The translations under genes and the position numbers were made by a program. The notes beneath the pieces are model-generated. The model was not told the DNA's origin, searched no databases, and saw nothing but the letters and a program-made list of their open reading frames with translations. From an uncultured Clostridia bacterium (GTDB lineage: Bacteria > Bacillota > Clostridia > Christensenellales > UBA1242), in NCBI GenBank assembly GCA_934746715.1, contig CAKVFI010000001.1:333580-397579 (forward strand): a stretch of DNA of 64,000 nt, written 5' to 3'. Below, piece by piece: positions 63,836-64,000 of the stretch. The stretch's first letter is position 1. Every line of letters starts with the position of its first letter.

Positions 63836-64000
63836 TTAGCCTCTAACAGCCTCAATTGTCAAAACATATGTGCCAGACTTTTCAGTTATTGTGAACTTGT
63901 AGCCTTTGCTGTCTGTCCATGTAGTTGTGCTCTTGCCAAATGCTATGCTTGCCGCTTCACTTGCATTGCTTGGCTTGTTGTTGCCTGCAAAGGTTAATGT
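63836..64000 (-). CDS. C-terminal end of a secreted or surface protein, partial
   Basis: The last 54 residues are in the window, from frame open at the right edge to TAA at 63836-63838. Segments TLTFAGNNKPSNASEAASIA and WTDSKGYKFTITEKSGTYVL are Ser/Thr-rich and beta-type, like the ends of other surface proteins here. No membrane anchor in this part. Family cannot be set. Confidence 0.7.
   Translation of the reverse strand, partial: TLTFAGNNKPSNASEAASIAFGKSTTTWTDSKGYKFTITEKSGTYVLTIEAVRG

Noticed and set aside
1..64000. CRISPR arrays, rRNA operons, complete prophage or IS element
   Set aside because: No regularly spaced repeats, no rRNA sequence, no transposase or integrase frame seen. Phage-like pieces occur only as domains of single genes.

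Overview
The window is a low-G+C chromosomal segment from a Firmicutes (Clostridia-like) bacterium. The signs are the AT-rich codon use, the Gram-positive style genes (pgsA, typA, yqeY, recN, recA, ftsK/spoIIIE) and a clear SpoIVB sporulation peptidase, which points to a spore-forming lineage. Many large secreted or surface proteins carrying MBG/YDG, GLUG, BspA-type leucine-rich, TasA-like and collagen domains are typical of uncultured gut Clostridia, but I cannot name a species. Most housekeeping genes lie on the minus strand. A scattering of plus-strand genes each have their own promoter and terminator.

Layout. 1-6250: metG (cut by the window edge), a methyltransferase-like gene, yqeY, dnaB, a small membrane protein and typA. 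6.5-10.6 kb: an HU gene, a GLUG-repeat surface protein, dut, and a plus-strand protein with two HEPN-like R-x4-H motifs. 10.7-13.6 kb: the rpmG-secE-nusG-(unknown)-rplK-rplA cluster with a promoter and an L1-type leader. 13.7-23.4 kb: membrane and surface genes (BspA-like, VanW, RmuC, a TasA/phage-like mosaic), a degenerate lipid-kinase-like gene, and palindromic repeats. 23.4-31.3 kb: a 2110-residue surface protein translationally coupled to a thioredoxin-reductase-like gene, then a ferredoxin. 31.4-35.3 kb: recN, a tandem repeat, recA and pgsA. 35.4-43.4 kb: an MBG-domain lipoprotein and an ABC exporter operon whose ATPase is fused to a YwaF/TMEM164-like membrane domain. 43.6-46.8 kb: nucleoside hydrolase, tRNA-Leu(AAG), Nudix hydrolase, M19 dipeptidase. 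46.9-58.7 kb: ftsK/spoIIIE, a polysaccharide deacetylase, pnp, a Fic protein, rpsO, spoIVB and a collagen-like protein. 58.8-64 kb: a restriction-modification-like gene behind an 11-G tract, uvrA, and the end of another surface protein.

The strongest unusual signal is the switchable restriction-modification gene at 58760-60719. A promoter (TTGATA-N17-TATTAT), a Shine-Dalgarno and an ATG are followed by eleven consecutive G. As printed, the ATG frame stops after 17 codons; losing one G (or gaining two) joins it to a 632-codon frame with a putative nuclease domain and an N6-adenine methylase domain. The sequence therefore looks like an OFF-phase copy of a phase-variable single-chain R-M enzyme.

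Other points worth following: the tandem-HEPN-like gene on an apparently leaderless mRNA, two further genes whose -10 box sits 6 bases before ATG, the YwaF-ABC fusion, tandem duplications that straddle the start of recN and the stop of ftsK, and a Fic protein whose catalytic His is replaced by Gln.
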